A program made the translations under genes and the position numbers. From positions 13,600,515-13,664,514 of the forward strand of contig CM018038.1 of assembly GCA_008638375.1 (NCBI GenBank): a stretch of DNA of 64,000 nucleotides, given 5' to 3'. Source of the DNA: Nyssa sinensis. Lineage: Eukaryota > Streptophyta > Magnoliopsida > Cornales > Nyssaceae. The notes beneath the pieces are model-generated. The model saw only the letters and a list, made by a program, of their open reading frames with translations, did not search any database and was not told where the DNA came from. Position 1 is the stretch's first letter; every line of letters starts with the position of its first letter. Positions 1 to 11,789 of the stretch are shown in pieces.

Positions 1-762
1 ATTTTTTTTTTTAATATAGTAATGCCACTCTTCCCATCTCTTTTCATGTTTACCACCTTTTAACATGGATAAATTTCACTTGTGGGCTCCCATAATAGAC
101 TTTATGGGTATTAAATCCTACGTAATATGAGAGGATGCAAAATAAGATGATAAAACATGTGTGCATGCTCATGTTACATCAACAACATTGGACTTTGGGC
201 ACAAATAATTTAAAAATGGGTGATTCAGTCAACAATCTACAAAAAGAATAAAAATTATCACCAAGTCCACTCCCAAACACATTAATCTAACAAGTCCTCT
301 AGTTATTTTGTGACTAAAATACCCCTCTACTATTTTTTTCACACTAGTCAAACTAAATTGCCGTAAATACTAGAACAGTTGTAAGAAAACTCTGTAAAAA
401 ATTTCAAAATTCAATATCTTGTAATTTATAATTCCGTTTCAAATAAAATTTATATATTTGGACTCTAAAAATTGAGATCTATCAAACAAGATCCACATGT
501 AATATGAAATCTTGAAAAAAAAAATTACTTCTCAAACTATAAAAATTTATAGTTTAAAAGGAACGTAGTGAAATTTTCAATTTCGCTATAAATTTCTTGC
601 TTGTTACCAGTTTTATTCAATTTTTTGAGTTATGTTTGGGACGTCAAAAAGAGTATTTTAAGATAATAAAAATTACAACAAAAAAAAAACACACTGTCTA
701 ACATATACATTATAACTGGAAAAATGGGCCAAGATTGCAAGGAGGCTGGAAGACAGACCTCA
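1..762. other. Gene-free AT-rich sequence
   Basis: I see no gene, RNA or recognisable element here. The stretch is AT-rich with short homopolymer A and T runs and stop codons in all frames. It ends exactly at the left target-site duplication of the solo LTR that starts at 763. Confidence 0.6.
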
Positions 763-2474
763 TGTCACGACCCGAAACCCACCCTATGTGGATCTCGTAT
801 TACGGGGCCCGCCCAATGGCCGTCCCTACTTTTTTCATGCTTTATATCCATGACAACAATATAAAATGTAAACTTAACAGTAAAATAGCGAAAGTCTTAA
901 TATAAAATAGTGTTCAACAATTGAAAATGTAAACTGACATAAAACTTAAATATAATGCCACTCTTAGGTGGTGAGTACATGAAAAAGACTACATCATTCT
1001 ATCATGCTCCTCAATTGTCTCTCTGTGCTCCTGAACTCCTACTGTGGTTCTGTAGCATTCTCACCTAAAAAATAAGTAAGTGGTGTGAGCTAACAAAGCT
1101 CAGTAAGTAAAAGCCTATCTTTGATACGGGTTAGGGTTAACATAGAAAAATATGAACTCATAGGGTGAACATGATAGCCAATCATAACAACAGTTGCAGT
1201 TAATGATAAAATGCCACAATGGTCAATGAACAGTAAGTCACAATAAGCAAGTATGAGTAATGGTAATAATAACAGTCAACATAAGAATATTTCCACAATA
1301 AATCGGTCACAATCAAGTCTAATAAATGAGGGAACTATCAACATAGAATTATTCATAGCAAAACGACAACATCCTATGAATCCAATAAACGTAAATATAA
1401 TAGTCAATCATAAGTGATGCATTTACACTGTTCAGGGTTTGGCAGACGCTCGGACTTTTGGGACCTGACATACCCCCCTTAACCTCAATGCATATAAAAT
1501 GCCCTTATAACCCAATGAGTAAAAATGCCATCATTGCCATATGTCCGTTCACGGACTCGACCTGTAGGTCCTGTCAACTCAGATAGCATCGGATGGATAT
1601 TATGACTGAGCACAAATTCGACATTCAAATAAATCATAATTCTTTTGTGATTCTATAAGAAGTTCATAGACATGGAATAGTATGCAATGGACATGTAAAG
1701 TAGGTCTTTCAAGGCACAGTACAACATAGCAATCATGATGAGTAGTCAATAAACATCCACAAGATAAGACAATATCAATTGTGAAACAATAACAATTGGT
1801 TTGTATGCGAGTACAAAAGTTGGCAGTAATAGAAGGAATGTGGCTTGGAAGATCACATGTAAGAGATAGGGTTTACTTACCTTTAATCCGTATGATCTAC
1901 TTTAGTACTCCGTAATTTTCTCTTTTCCATTTTGACTTGCCTATACATTAATAAACATGTCTCAGTTTTAATGTCATTTATCAAATTATACGCCTCATTA
2001 CTCTAAGTATCTCTTTTACTAATTTAGACTCTACCATTGAGTCTAAAATGTCGAAGAAATTCAGTTTAGGCTTCCACGGTTTCCAATTTGGACTTCTATA
2101 CCGAAAAGGACAAATTGTTCTATTTTACATGTCTCTATTTTTTGGGACCTATTTTCACAAATCTGACTTCATCGTTGAGTCCATAATATTTGAAATAATA
2201 AAGATTCACTATTTATTTAGTTTAATCAGAGTCCGTTTGACTCACATTTGACTTAGGGGCATTTTGGTTATTTGGCTTGTCTACGGGTATTTTATTTTTC
2301 GGGACTCCGTCTCGTGAAACAGAAGGTCCAAAATAATAAATTTACAGTATTCATTTACTAAATTTGGACACCGAGATTTAAAATAACAATTAATTAATTT
2401 AATAAATTAGTTTACTTAATTATATAATATATATATATATATATAGATATACACTAGTTGCACATTTGAACACA

Positions 2475-2560
2475 AGTTCCCTTGTGGCATAGTGGTGGCC
2501 TTAATGGGCATAAGGCTTTCAGCCTTTGCGCACCCAGGTTCGATTCTCCCCTACAACACC
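2475..2560 (+). repeat. tRNA-like (SINE-like) segment with A and B boxes
   Basis: A box-like TGGCATAGTGG (2485-2495) is followed 41 bases later by B box-like GGTTCGATTCTCC (from 2537). The spacing is that of a tRNA gene or the head of a tRNA-derived SINE. The acceptor and anticodon arms are not convincing, so this is not called a tRNA. It lies antisense to the inferred direction of the LTR, as does the similar segment at 40025-40110. Confidence 0.5.
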
Positions 2561-3392
2561 TTCCCACATTTGTTTATTAAAACAAATGGTTTCCTATTGA
2601 ATCACAGAACCAAAGCGGTGCAGTTTTAGACTACCCGTTTCTGTGCCTAGGCGGGTCCTAACTCGACCCTACCCAAGGCCCGACCCGACAGTCCCCTCCC
2701 TTCTTCCCTGACTTTCCGGCCATCCACACTGCAATTCCGGTCACATTCTCCAACACCGGTGACCGGATTGCACTACATGCATTTTTTTTCATTTTTTCAC
2801 AGTTTTAAAGCCATTTTTCATTTCTAAACACCCTAAAACACAATTTGGGACCATTCTATAGCATTTTAAGCCTTTAAAACACTTTCAAATTTTAATTTTT
2901 CTAAAAATCCACTTTCCGATAAATTTATTTTTCTCCTTCATTTCTTTACCATTTTACTCACGGTTTCTTCCTACGTGTTCCATTTTTCTCATAGAATCTA
3001 ACTATACAAATATTTCTAAGCTTCATGAAAGTTTATAAAAAACCTAGAATAAATTACAGAGAATCATTTTTGAGGCTTACCTTTTGCAATTGTTCTTCTC
3101 TTCTCATTTTCTTTCTAAATTCCTATTTTTTTCCCTAGAACAACATTCTATTATCAAAAACAAGCTTTGGACAATTCTAAATAAAATCTAGAAAAAAAAA
3201 TACAGTGGAGAAAAAATTGTGAGTTACCTTCTGCTCCCCTCTCTCTTATTTCCTTTTTCCTCATTCCTCTTCATCTTCTCATTCTCTCCTCCTAGTTCTC
3301 TTCTGCACCTTGAACCCTCCTTAGTTTCTTTCTATTTTTTTTTTCATGCATGCAAAGCATGCTGGGTTTATATCATAACCACCCCTCAATCT

Positions 3393-3395
<3 letters not shown>

Positions 3396-3438
<43 letters not shown>

Positions 3439-3662
3439 GACCTTTCCTCTTTCAGCTTTCGTAACCCCCATCCCCTTGTAACAGCTGTGGCGTTATATAT
3501 GTCTTTTATCCATATATAACACACACTCTCTCCCCCCAATCGCAGACACAATGATATATACAGCCTACCATATATATACTTACATATATATATATATATA
3601 TATCTACACCTACATATATATATATATATATTCATATTCCATATATATATATATATATATAT
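3396..3662. repeat. Compound microsatellites (CT)n and (TA)n
   Basis: A (CT)n run spans about 3396-3436. Three (TA)n tracts follow at about 3580-3603, 3614-3632 and 3642-3662. They lie inside the 763-3919 LTR and create spurious open frames rich in Ser/Leu or Ile/Tyr on both strands. Confidence 0.9.
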
Positions 3663-3723
3663 CATTATTTTATTTTATTTTTTTATTTCAATATTCATTC
3701 ATGGTTTGCTCGGGCATCGTCCG

Positions 3724-3880
3724 TATATTCGAAACTATTGAGATTCCAAAACCGTCCATTTCATTCGATATCATAACATAAAGCCCTAACGGCATTGTTC
3801 ATATATTCGAAACTATTCAGATTCCAAAACCGTCCATTTCATTCGATATCATAACATAAAGCTCTAACGGCTTGGGTTTA
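3724..3880. repeat. 78-bp tandem duplication near the LTR end
   Basis: A unit starting TATATTCGAAACTATT occurs at 3724 and again at 3802, a 78-bp offset, with only a few differences through the motif CATAACATAAAGC. The two copies lie just inside the right end of the solo LTR. Duplicated subterminal blocks of this kind are common in LTR promoter regions; a role here is inference. Confidence 0.85.
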
Positions 3881-3924
3881 CATGGTTCGCTCGGTTACAA
3901 TTTGGGTCAGGGTATTACACCTCA

Positions 3925-4932
3925 TTACTTAAAAAAGTGAAAGAATCAGTGAAAGAGTGGAAGGAAAAAATTGTAAAATTTTAAAATACATGAGACCAAT
4001 GTAAAGTTTTACAAAACAATCAAAATTGCTCCTTTGGTTTAACCCTGATACCTCATTGTCACCATAAAACCCCCCTCCATTACCACCAAGTCATAATATA
4101 TATATATATATATATATATTTGTTCTATGCTCAAGCACCATCTATTTTGAAGCCCTCTGATGACTATACTAGAGCTCTATCTCATTGATAGCAAAAGCAA
4201 TTTGCAAAATAAATTGTTGAAACCCTTGATATCATTGTCAGTCGCAAGTTTAAGCAAACCAAAGAAAAAAAACTTCCATCTTGTATGTTTTGATTTGATG
4301 AACATACAAGTCAAATCTTGGTGGAGGCTATTCTGTATTGATCGTGGAAGCCACCTCCAATCATCTTCGACATCATCAATCCAAACTTAGGCTCAAAGAA
4401 TGAATGAACTATGGCAGTGGCACTCAGATCATTTTTGACATCATCGATCTAAGCTTAGGGCAGTGTTCCCATGGGCGAGATCCCAAAGGCAAAGCTTGTC
4501 ATCCCAAAGCTTGACGGCTAGGTGTGGTTGCGGAGATCGGGGCACTGACGGTGGTATTCGTTGGTGGTTGATAGAGTAGTAAAGAGGATAGAGAGAAGGC
4601 AAAAAGAAGAGAGGGTGAGAGAAACTAAGGTGAGATCATATTTTAATAAGTGGAAATTGTAATAGAGTATTATTGTCATTTATAAAAAAAATTATAAGTG
4701 TCATGTCATCAAGATGGACCTGAGTTAAAATTTTAAAATAACCGTGTCCTTCACCTTACACTTGAAAAAAATAGTAGACTTTAAAATAATTAAACATCTT
4801 CTGTAACTTAAGCCTAATTAACTCTTTAAAAAGTCAAAAATTTTTGAGATTATAATATTTTATCTTTAACTTTAACTTTTAGACACTTATTTTGAGATTC
4901 TTATTTTCATCCCAAAAAAGGATTTTAAAGTA
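3925..4932. other. Gene-free interval with a (TA)n tract
   Basis: No coding sequence is supported. The interval holds an (AT)n microsatellite near 4097-4120 and otherwise unique, AT-rich sequence between the solo LTR and the hAT element. Confidence 0.6.
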
Positions 4933-5814
4933 CTAGGAAGTAGAGTTGTCAATGGAGTGGATCGCGACCCGATCCAATCCGAGATTTAATCTGCTAAGTC
5001 CATATATGGTTTTAGAAATAGTGATCCGTGACCTGATCCGATTCGATCCAAATCCGATTATCCCAAATATAAACAGACCTGATATGATATAGGCTAATCC
5101 GATTCGTTTATATAATATATATATATATATTAAAATTAAAATTATATATATAATTAATAAGGACCATTTATCTAGGTTTATCCAATGGTTATAAAAGCTT
5201 TATATAAAAGATCAGCCCTAAATCCTAATGCCCATAGCAGCACAACTCAATCTTCATTTCTCAAGTCTGAGACCGAGAGAACTCATCCAGTCTCCGTCAC
5301 TCCAGTAGTCCAACGGCTCTACTCCGGTCCTTCTACTCTCAACTCTCAACTCCGGCCCTTTTACTCTCAACTCTCTAATCTCCAACTCCAGTGATCAGTC
5401 ATTGGTGATGGTGACAAGCACAGATCTTATACTCAATCAGTGACACTAGCGATTCTTGCCACACTCCACAACAGTGACAGCACTCAATCTTCTCTTATTA
5501 TCAGTCCAGCCGTTGCTCAAAATCTTTAGATCTTATACTCGCAAGATCTGGTCGGCTTCCGCTTCCCTCTGCTGCGATTTCCAGGTTGGATTTCTTTTCT
5601 TTTTTTATTTATTAGTGTATTTCTTGCATGATGGTAATGGTGACCCAACTAAAATAAATAAATAAAATTTATAAATAAGTGTTGTGAAATTGTTTCAGAT
5701 CTGGAATATAAACAATCTAAGAACCTAAATTTATTTTTTTTCATTTCTAAAAAAATTTGAGAACTTGAACAAGAGTTTTTTTTTTCTAAAAATTTTGAGA
5801 ACTTTGATGCAATA

Positions 5815-6150
5815 TGTTCGTAATTCTTGTAAAAAAATCTGAGATATGTATGCATCTATAATCTGTTACTAGTTCTTCTAAAAACTGAAATCTGAGATAT
5901 ATTTGTAATTCTTGTAAAAAAATCCGAGATATGTATGCAATATGTTTGTAGTTCTTGTAAAAAATCTGAGATATGTATTCATCTACAATCTATTAATAAT
6001 TCTTCTAAGAAATTTGAAATCTGAGATATGTTTGTAGTTCTTGTAAAAAAATCTGAGATATGTATGCATTTGTAGTTCTTGTAAAAAATCTGAAATATGT
6101 ATTCATTTACAATCTGTTAATAGTTCTTCTAAAAAATTTGAAATCTATAT
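5815..6150. repeat. Degenerate repeats in the 5' part of the hAT element
   Basis: The phrase TCTGAGATATGTATGCAT with TTCTTGTAAAAAA recurs at least five times with small changes between about 5815 and 6150. It precedes the transposase start and probably forms part of the untranslated leader of the element. Confidence 0.75.
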
Positions 6151-6267
6151 TCAACTATAATCTATTCATAGTTCTCTGAATTTTAATTAGAATTTTTTAC
6201 AATTACTTGAATTTTGCTGTTACTTAGTGGTTAGATTTTGATACAGTTACTTAGTGGTCGAATTAAG

Positions 6268-8195
6268 ATGTCAACAGAGCAAAGTCAACCTTCAAGAATT
6301 GGTAGCGAAGCAGATATAATTGAAGTTGATGAGACATCTCTAAAGAAACGCAAATTAACTTTGCAGGTATGGAAAGATTTTGCAAAATATAAAGGACCAA
6401 AGGGCCAAGATGTTGCCAAGTGTAATCATTGTAAAAGGGATTTTGTTGGAGAAAGTAGCACAGCTACTAGTCACTTGAAAACACATTTAACTAGATGTCC
6501 TACAAGATCAACTAGAGACATTAAACAACAATTGTTAATTGGTGTTAAAAATGCATCAGATTCTCAAGTTAGGATTCAAAACTTCAAGTTTGATCAAGAG
6601 AAAAGTAGAAAAGACTTTGCTAGAATGGTTATCAAACACAATTATCCCTTTAACATGGCTGAACATGAATTTTTTGAGATCTTTTGTAACAATCTTCAAC
6701 CAATGTTTAAGCTAGTCTCTCGAAAAATAGTTAGGTCTGACATTCTAAATGTGTATCAAGAAGAAAAGGATAAGTTGTATCATTTTTTCGATAACCTTTG
6801 TTGCAAAGTTACATTGACAACTGACTTGTGGACATTGGATCATCAAAATTTTGCATACACTTGTTCAACGGCTCATTATGTGGATGATGATTGGGACCTG
6901 AAGAAAAAAATTATTGCATATAAATATATTGAGTACCCACATGATGGGGAAACATTTTTTAGGTTTATTTCTGATTTAATTTTGGAATGGAATTTGGACA
7001 GGAAGTTGTTTTCAATGGTTGTTGATAATGCTTCAAGTAATGATGTCATGGTTAGGCTTTTAAAGAATTGGATTTGTGATAAGTCTTTGTTACCTTTGGG
7101 TGGGGATTTGTTTCATGTGCGGTGTAGTGCACATATACTTGATTGTACAAGATGGGTTGATGATGATTCGAGGCCTTATTACTAAAATTCGAGATAGTGT
7201 GAGATATTTAAGTAAGTCTCCATATGGAAAGAAATAGTTTGATAATGAAATCAATCAAGTTAAGTTGAGGGGAAGGAAGAAAGTACCTTTGGATGTGCCA
7301 ACTAGGTAGAATTCCACTTTTTTTATGCTTGATGCCGCATTGTCATTAAAGGAAGCATTTTGTCGCTTAGAGAAAATTGATAGAAACTATAAGCACAACC
7401 CATCTAATGAAAAGTGGGAGGTGTCAAGGGTAATAAAACGTTGTTTGCAAATGTTTTATGATATGACATGCCGTCTTAGTGACACTAGTTTTCCAACATC
7501 CAATATCTTTTTTACAGATATTTGTGAAATTTAACTCCACTTAAGAAAATGGGAAACTAGTGAGCATGATTGCCTCTTGTTTGATGGCTGGTCCAATGAA
7601 AGAGAAAAATGAAAAATATTGGGATGAATGTAGTTTGGTGCTTGCGATTGTTGTGGTTCTTGATCCAAGGTTTAAAATGGATTTGGTTGAGTTTTATTAC
7701 AATAAAATTTATGAAAGTGATACGGGCAAATATGTGCAAAGAGTCCGAAGTGCTTTTGTTGATTTGTATAATGAGTATGGTGGTAGCTCCAATGCTTCAT
7801 ATGATGTCCATGATGATGGTAGGTCTAGTAATGCTAATTCACAATTGGATACCTTTGAAGATGACAGGTTCAATGAGTTTGATAGTTGATATACGCGTGC
7901 TCGATCCACCACCATTCATGCTTATCAAAAATCTGAAATTGAGCAATATTTGGAGGAGCCAGTATTTCCTAGGAAGGAGAAGTTTAATATTTTGCATCGG
8001 TGAAAAGTTAATAATGCTAAACTTTCCACTTTAGCAAGAATGGCTCAAGATATTTTAGTAGTCCCAGCCACTACAGTTGCATCAGAAGCTGCTTTTAGTA
8101 TAGGCAGTAGAATAATTGACGAGTCACGTTCTTGCTTGCTCCCAGATATTGTGGAAGCATTGGTTACTGCGAATGATTGGATTGAATCATCCTGA
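6268..8195 (+). pseudogene. hAT-family transposase pseudogene with BED zinc finger
   Basis: The intact first part (start codon at 6268, or 6238 for a longer frame) encodes a BED zinc finger with ligands spaced C-x2-C-x13-H-x3-H, in the context CNHCKRDF then SHLKTH. The RNase H-like core follows (TTDLWTLDHQ, then VVDNASSND). Homology continues past the first stop in other frames: VPTR followed by a stop where Trp is expected near 7308, DECSLVLAIVVVLDPRFKMD near 7625, and the C-terminal hAT dimerisation region ATTVASEAAFSIGSR at 8067-8111. I count a frameshift near 7142, stops near 7239, 7306, 7532, 7887 and 8002, and another frameshift near 7558. The family normally makes one protein of about 650-700 residues that excises and inserts the element, so this copy is dead. 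Confidence 0.9.
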
Positions 8196-8229
8196 AAGAC
8201 AAGTAAGCTTCTAGCTAAATTTTTAGTTT

Positions 8230-8560
8230 GATATATTCAAGTGCAGTTTTTTGTATATTGCAGGGCATTTTTTTTAGTATATTGGAGTGCAATTTTTGTG
8301 TATTGCAGTGCAGTTTTTTGCTCATTGGAGTGCAATTTTTTGCCTACTTTGAAGTGCAATTTACAAATTTTGGTGCAGGTTTTTTTTATTACTTTGAAGT
8401 GCATTTTTTTTTTTTGGTGTGTTGTACTGCAGTTTTTAGTATATTGAGTGTAGTGTTTTGCCTACTGCAAAGCAGTTTATTTACAGATTTTAAGTGTAGG
8501 TTTTGTATATTTTAATGCAGGTTTTTGCCTAGTGCAGGTTCTTATGATATTTTAGTGCAT
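8230..8560. repeat. Short degenerate repeats in the 3' part of the hAT element
   Basis: About a dozen variants of AGTGCAGTTTTTTG, spaced roughly 20-30 bases apart, run from 8230 to 8560, immediately after the transposase pseudogene. Hydrophobic open frames here (Phe/Tyr/Cys rich) are a by-product of the repeat and are not genes. Confidence 0.75.
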
Positions 8561-9241
8561 GTTTTTTTGCCCACATACATTTCTTAAGGAAAATAGAGCC
8601 GTGCCTTAGCATTAAAACCTTAATCCATTCCTTGATATTTTTGTTACACAACAGGTTACACAATAGGGATTTATTTTAATTCTTTTTGTTTCAGGTTTGG
8701 AAGATTCTACAGCAGGAATTTGAGCATCTTGATTGGATGGATGGAGCTAAAGTGATGAAAATTTGTAATAGGAAAATGTTATTGTGGACTTTGGTTATGT
8801 AATAATTTGAATAATGAGTTTGTAATCTATATGTTTAATTATATAATAGTTTGAATATTGTGGACTTCTTGATTTCAGTCTTATGTAAGGATTTGTTATG
8901 TTTTAATATTATGGACATGGTAGTTTTTTATTATATTCTAATTTTTAAATAACTATTTATTATAATTTTATGATTGATTTATTATTTAATTATGGTTGGT
9001 TAGTGCAGTTTTTATTTTTAATAATTATTTAAATAACAGATTTTAGTTTAATATATATTTATACCCATGTAAAGTATTATAATTTTAAACGGATCAGAGA
9101 TTCGATTATTAACAGATTCGGATACGGATCAACATTTGAATGATCCATCGGATAAACGGATCGGATTTATATTAAACGGATCAGATTAGGATCACCTTTG
9201 ATTCGGTCCGAATCCAATTCGTTTACAGCCCTATTAGGAAG

Positions 9242-10546
9242 GTGATAATTTCAAAAATAAAAAAAAAAAGTAAAAGGTACACATGAAGTTGCCTTGCTAC
9301 CTTAACAAGTGATAAACGGAAGCATGGAAACCTCGCTGAATCTTAGCTTTCTTGTATTTCTTGTATGGAGTTGGAGTCGGGTGTTTGACTTGTATCATCT
9401 ATTTTAAAACATTGTTACTAGCTAGCAATCTTCCCTTTTTGTTGTTTATCACAGAAATGTTTATATGAATGGGTCCAGTTATGGTGTGATTCTCTTCCCC
9501 CCAACCAACTTATCATGCAGCAATGATACACATCCCATTTCAATTGTCCTATTTTACAAGTCATTCTCTCACAGGAATGGAGGGTCCGTTAAAAGATGAC
9601 ACAATTGAAAAGGCTACTTGTGAAAAGCATGATTTGTTATTTTCTTGGGAACCTGTCTCGATCAATTTTGCCGAAGGATGGTGATGCATGAGAGAAATCA
9701 CATTTGGCTTTCTACAGTACTGGTCGGTTGTCCCAGTGTTTTTGCTAACTGGTTCCGCAGCCGGATTGACAAGGGAAAAATTATACGACTCGTGAATCAA
9801 CCTCTTGATAGTTAACACAGATTAAAAAATTTGCCTCATCAATGCTACTCCAACGTTGCTTTTGTCAGTGTGTGAGAAACGGAAACGGGCAGCATCAACA
9901 CGCAATGCCTTTTGAACGAGATTCCACCTAATGCAACGCTTAGCCAAACAAGGTCAAAGTAGGATATGATGCCTTTACTGCAAACTCATCTGAGATTCAC
10001 ATAACTTTCTTCAAATCTGTCACATTAGAGACAAAATATGTCAAAGTTCCGAATGGATCAAGTTAAATTGAAATCCCTTTTTGAATACTGGCGTTAAGCC
10101 ATGTAACAGATCACTTTGGTTATTTGTCAGGTTTGGTCACTACTCACCGGTTTGGAGATGAAGTGAGTTGTGCACTTGGACAAAGTTTCACTTCTAAAGG
10201 CTTGTTTGCGAAAAATGTCGTGCCCGTTTGAATGAATTAAGAAAAAAGTAATTTAAATAAGTAACTGTAAAAAATTATAATTCGAGTTAAGTTATTTAAT
10301 AGTTGAATGAAAGTATTTAACAAATATTGTAATAATATTGTAATATTTAGATCAGTTATTAATAAATATTACTAAGTTAATTTTTAAAAAAGTCTGTGAG
10401 ACTAATAAACTCAACCAAACACCTAACAAATTTAAAAAATTCGTTTTAAACTTGAAAAAGTCATTGAATGTAGTCTATAAGTTAAATCAAACGTTAAACG
10501 TCGTGTTCAAAAAAAGTAAACATTAATTGTCTAAGATATAATTAAT
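9242..10546. other. Gene-free interval
   Basis: No gene is supported. A possible small MITE-like insertion lies at 10223-10499: CCCGTTTGAATGAATTAA at the left and, read inward from the right, GTTTAACGTTTGATTTAA. It is bracketed by GTCGTG at 10217-10222 and 10500-10505. The pairing is imperfect and I hold it weakly. Confidence 0.4.
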
Positions 10547-10639
10547 GCATGCACATAACACGAGTCCGTGATGTTTTCATGTTATGTATGGCAGGAATGC
10601 TATTTGGCTGAACTCCAATTGCAATTGCAGACTAAAAGC
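10547..10639. repeat. Direct repeat copy A (93 bp)
   Basis: This segment, from GCATGCACATAACAC to GCAGACTAAAAGC, recurs nearly identically at 11369-11462, 822 bp away. The sequence between starts CCCGTCTGGTTAATGTTTG and contains near 11305-11325 the inverse of a similar phrase, so a MITE-like insertion plus local duplication is likely. Confidence 0.85.
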
Positions 10640-11368
10640 CCGTCTGGTTAATGTTTGAAAACCTGTTTCATAGTTTTCGAAAGTTCAACTTGTGCTTGGA
10701 TAGAATTTTCAAATGTTGTGTTTCAAAAACTGATTTTGAAAATTCATTTTTCACATTTTTGAAAATTTTCAAAATCTTTCTCCCTCAATCTCTCTATCTC
10801 CTCTCAACATCACGATGATTAACATGTGTTGATATTAGTATAAAAAAATATAAAGAAATTATTTTTTTTTTAATTATATTCAAATACATTTTTACAATTT
10901 TTAAAAAATTAATTACAAAATTCTAAAAAATATTTAAAAAATATTTTATAAAAAATTATATCTGAATTATTATTCAAATGCAATCTTTATTTTTTAAAAT
11001 AGTTGGCTATGTTATGAATTTGATTTGACGACACAATGTCCAAATTGACAAAAGTCACAAAACAACTGACCATCTACCCGTGAATCTCTTTCTAATCTTC
11101 TGTCACACTCATCTTCAATGTTTTAGTTAGTTGTTTTCATCAAGCATTTTCTTACTCACGAGATTTTACGAACATTGGCATATATATAATTATTATCTTA
11201 AAAACATTATGAATATCTTCAATATTTTTCTCATAAACTTAAATTTAAATATTATTATATTCAAACACATTTTCTCAGTTTTTAACTCAAAAATTAAATT
11301 CTGACTAACATAACCAAACATATTTTTATAATTTTAAAAAAATTAATTACAAAACTCTGTTATGTATG

Positions 11369-11462
11369 GCATGCACATAACACTGAGTCCGTGATGTTTG
11401 CATGTTATGTATGGCAGGAAAGCTATTTGGCTGAACTCCAATTGCAATTGCAGACTAAAAGC
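11369..11462. repeat. Direct repeat copy B (94 bp)
   Basis: This is the second copy of the 10547-10639 repeat, with one inserted base and a few substitutions. An additional partial phrase, GTTATGTATGGC, stands just before it, suggesting that the copy boundary itself was duplicated. Confidence 0.85.
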
Positions 11463-11789
11463 TGGAAACAATGTCGTCCCCTGATGATAACACGACAATT
11501 GATGATACTCCCGAGATTCCGTGACTAGGAATTTGTTTTTTCCCCCTCTTAAAAGTGAGATGCTCAATCAGATTGATCACAACCATCTTCAATCATATGA
11601 GATTTTATTGGGACTATCTCGCAGAATAATTTCTCCTTTCTTAGATCTCCTCAATGTTTAATATTGATCTTTCATTGAAGAAGGGCTCCTGTTACTTGTT
11701 ACTTGGGGACGGTTATATAAACTTCTGTAACCATTTTATTGCATATAGGATCATGTTCTTTTACATTATATATTGTCTGAGGCAGTTTT
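11463..11789. other. Gene-free interval before the hAT/LINE relic
   Basis: I see no gene or repeat boundary. The sequence appears to be single-copy AT-rich DNA. Confidence 0.5.

Larger units (their letters stand above)
763..3919 (-). mobile_element. 3.16 kb solo LTR, Ty3/gypsy type
   Basis: The segment begins TGTCACGACCCG and ends GGGTATTACA, so it has the TG...CA ends of an LTR, and it is flanked by the same five bases, CCTCA, at 758-762 and 3920-3924. Read on the minus strand it starts TGTAATACCCTGACCC and ends CGGGTCGTGACA, the start and end style of long plant gypsy LTRs, so I place it on the minus strand. It has no gag or pol and no second copy nearby, which fits a solo LTR left by LTR-LTR recombination. 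Inside it are a tRNA-like segment (2475-2560), CT and TA microsatellites (3396-3662) and a 78-bp tandem duplication (3724-3880). Open frames inside are short and repeat-driven and are not genes. The clade (Tekay-like) is inference. Confidence 0.8.
4941..9233 (+). mobile_element. 4.3 kb hAT DNA transposon, degenerate
   Basis: The left end reads TAGAGTTGTCAATGG and the right end, on the reverse strand, reads TAGGGCTGTAAACGAATTGG. These are imperfect terminal inverted repeats of the hAT type. The flanks CTAGGAAG (4933-4940) and TTAGGAAG (9234-9241) match at 7 of 8 bases, an 8-bp TSD typical of hAT. Both subterminal regions (about 4958-5110 and 9086-9225) are dense in GATCCG/CGGATC-type hexamers in varied orientation, the kind of site hAT transposases bind. 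Further in lie degenerate repeats (5815-6150 and 8230-8560). The element holds a transposase pseudogene, so it cannot move by itself. Confidence 0.9.

Noticed and set aside
8228..8515. Phe/Cys-rich 95-codon open frame
   Set aside because: It is produced by the short AGTGCAGTTTTTTG-type repeats in the hAT 3' region and has no start context or protein-like composition.
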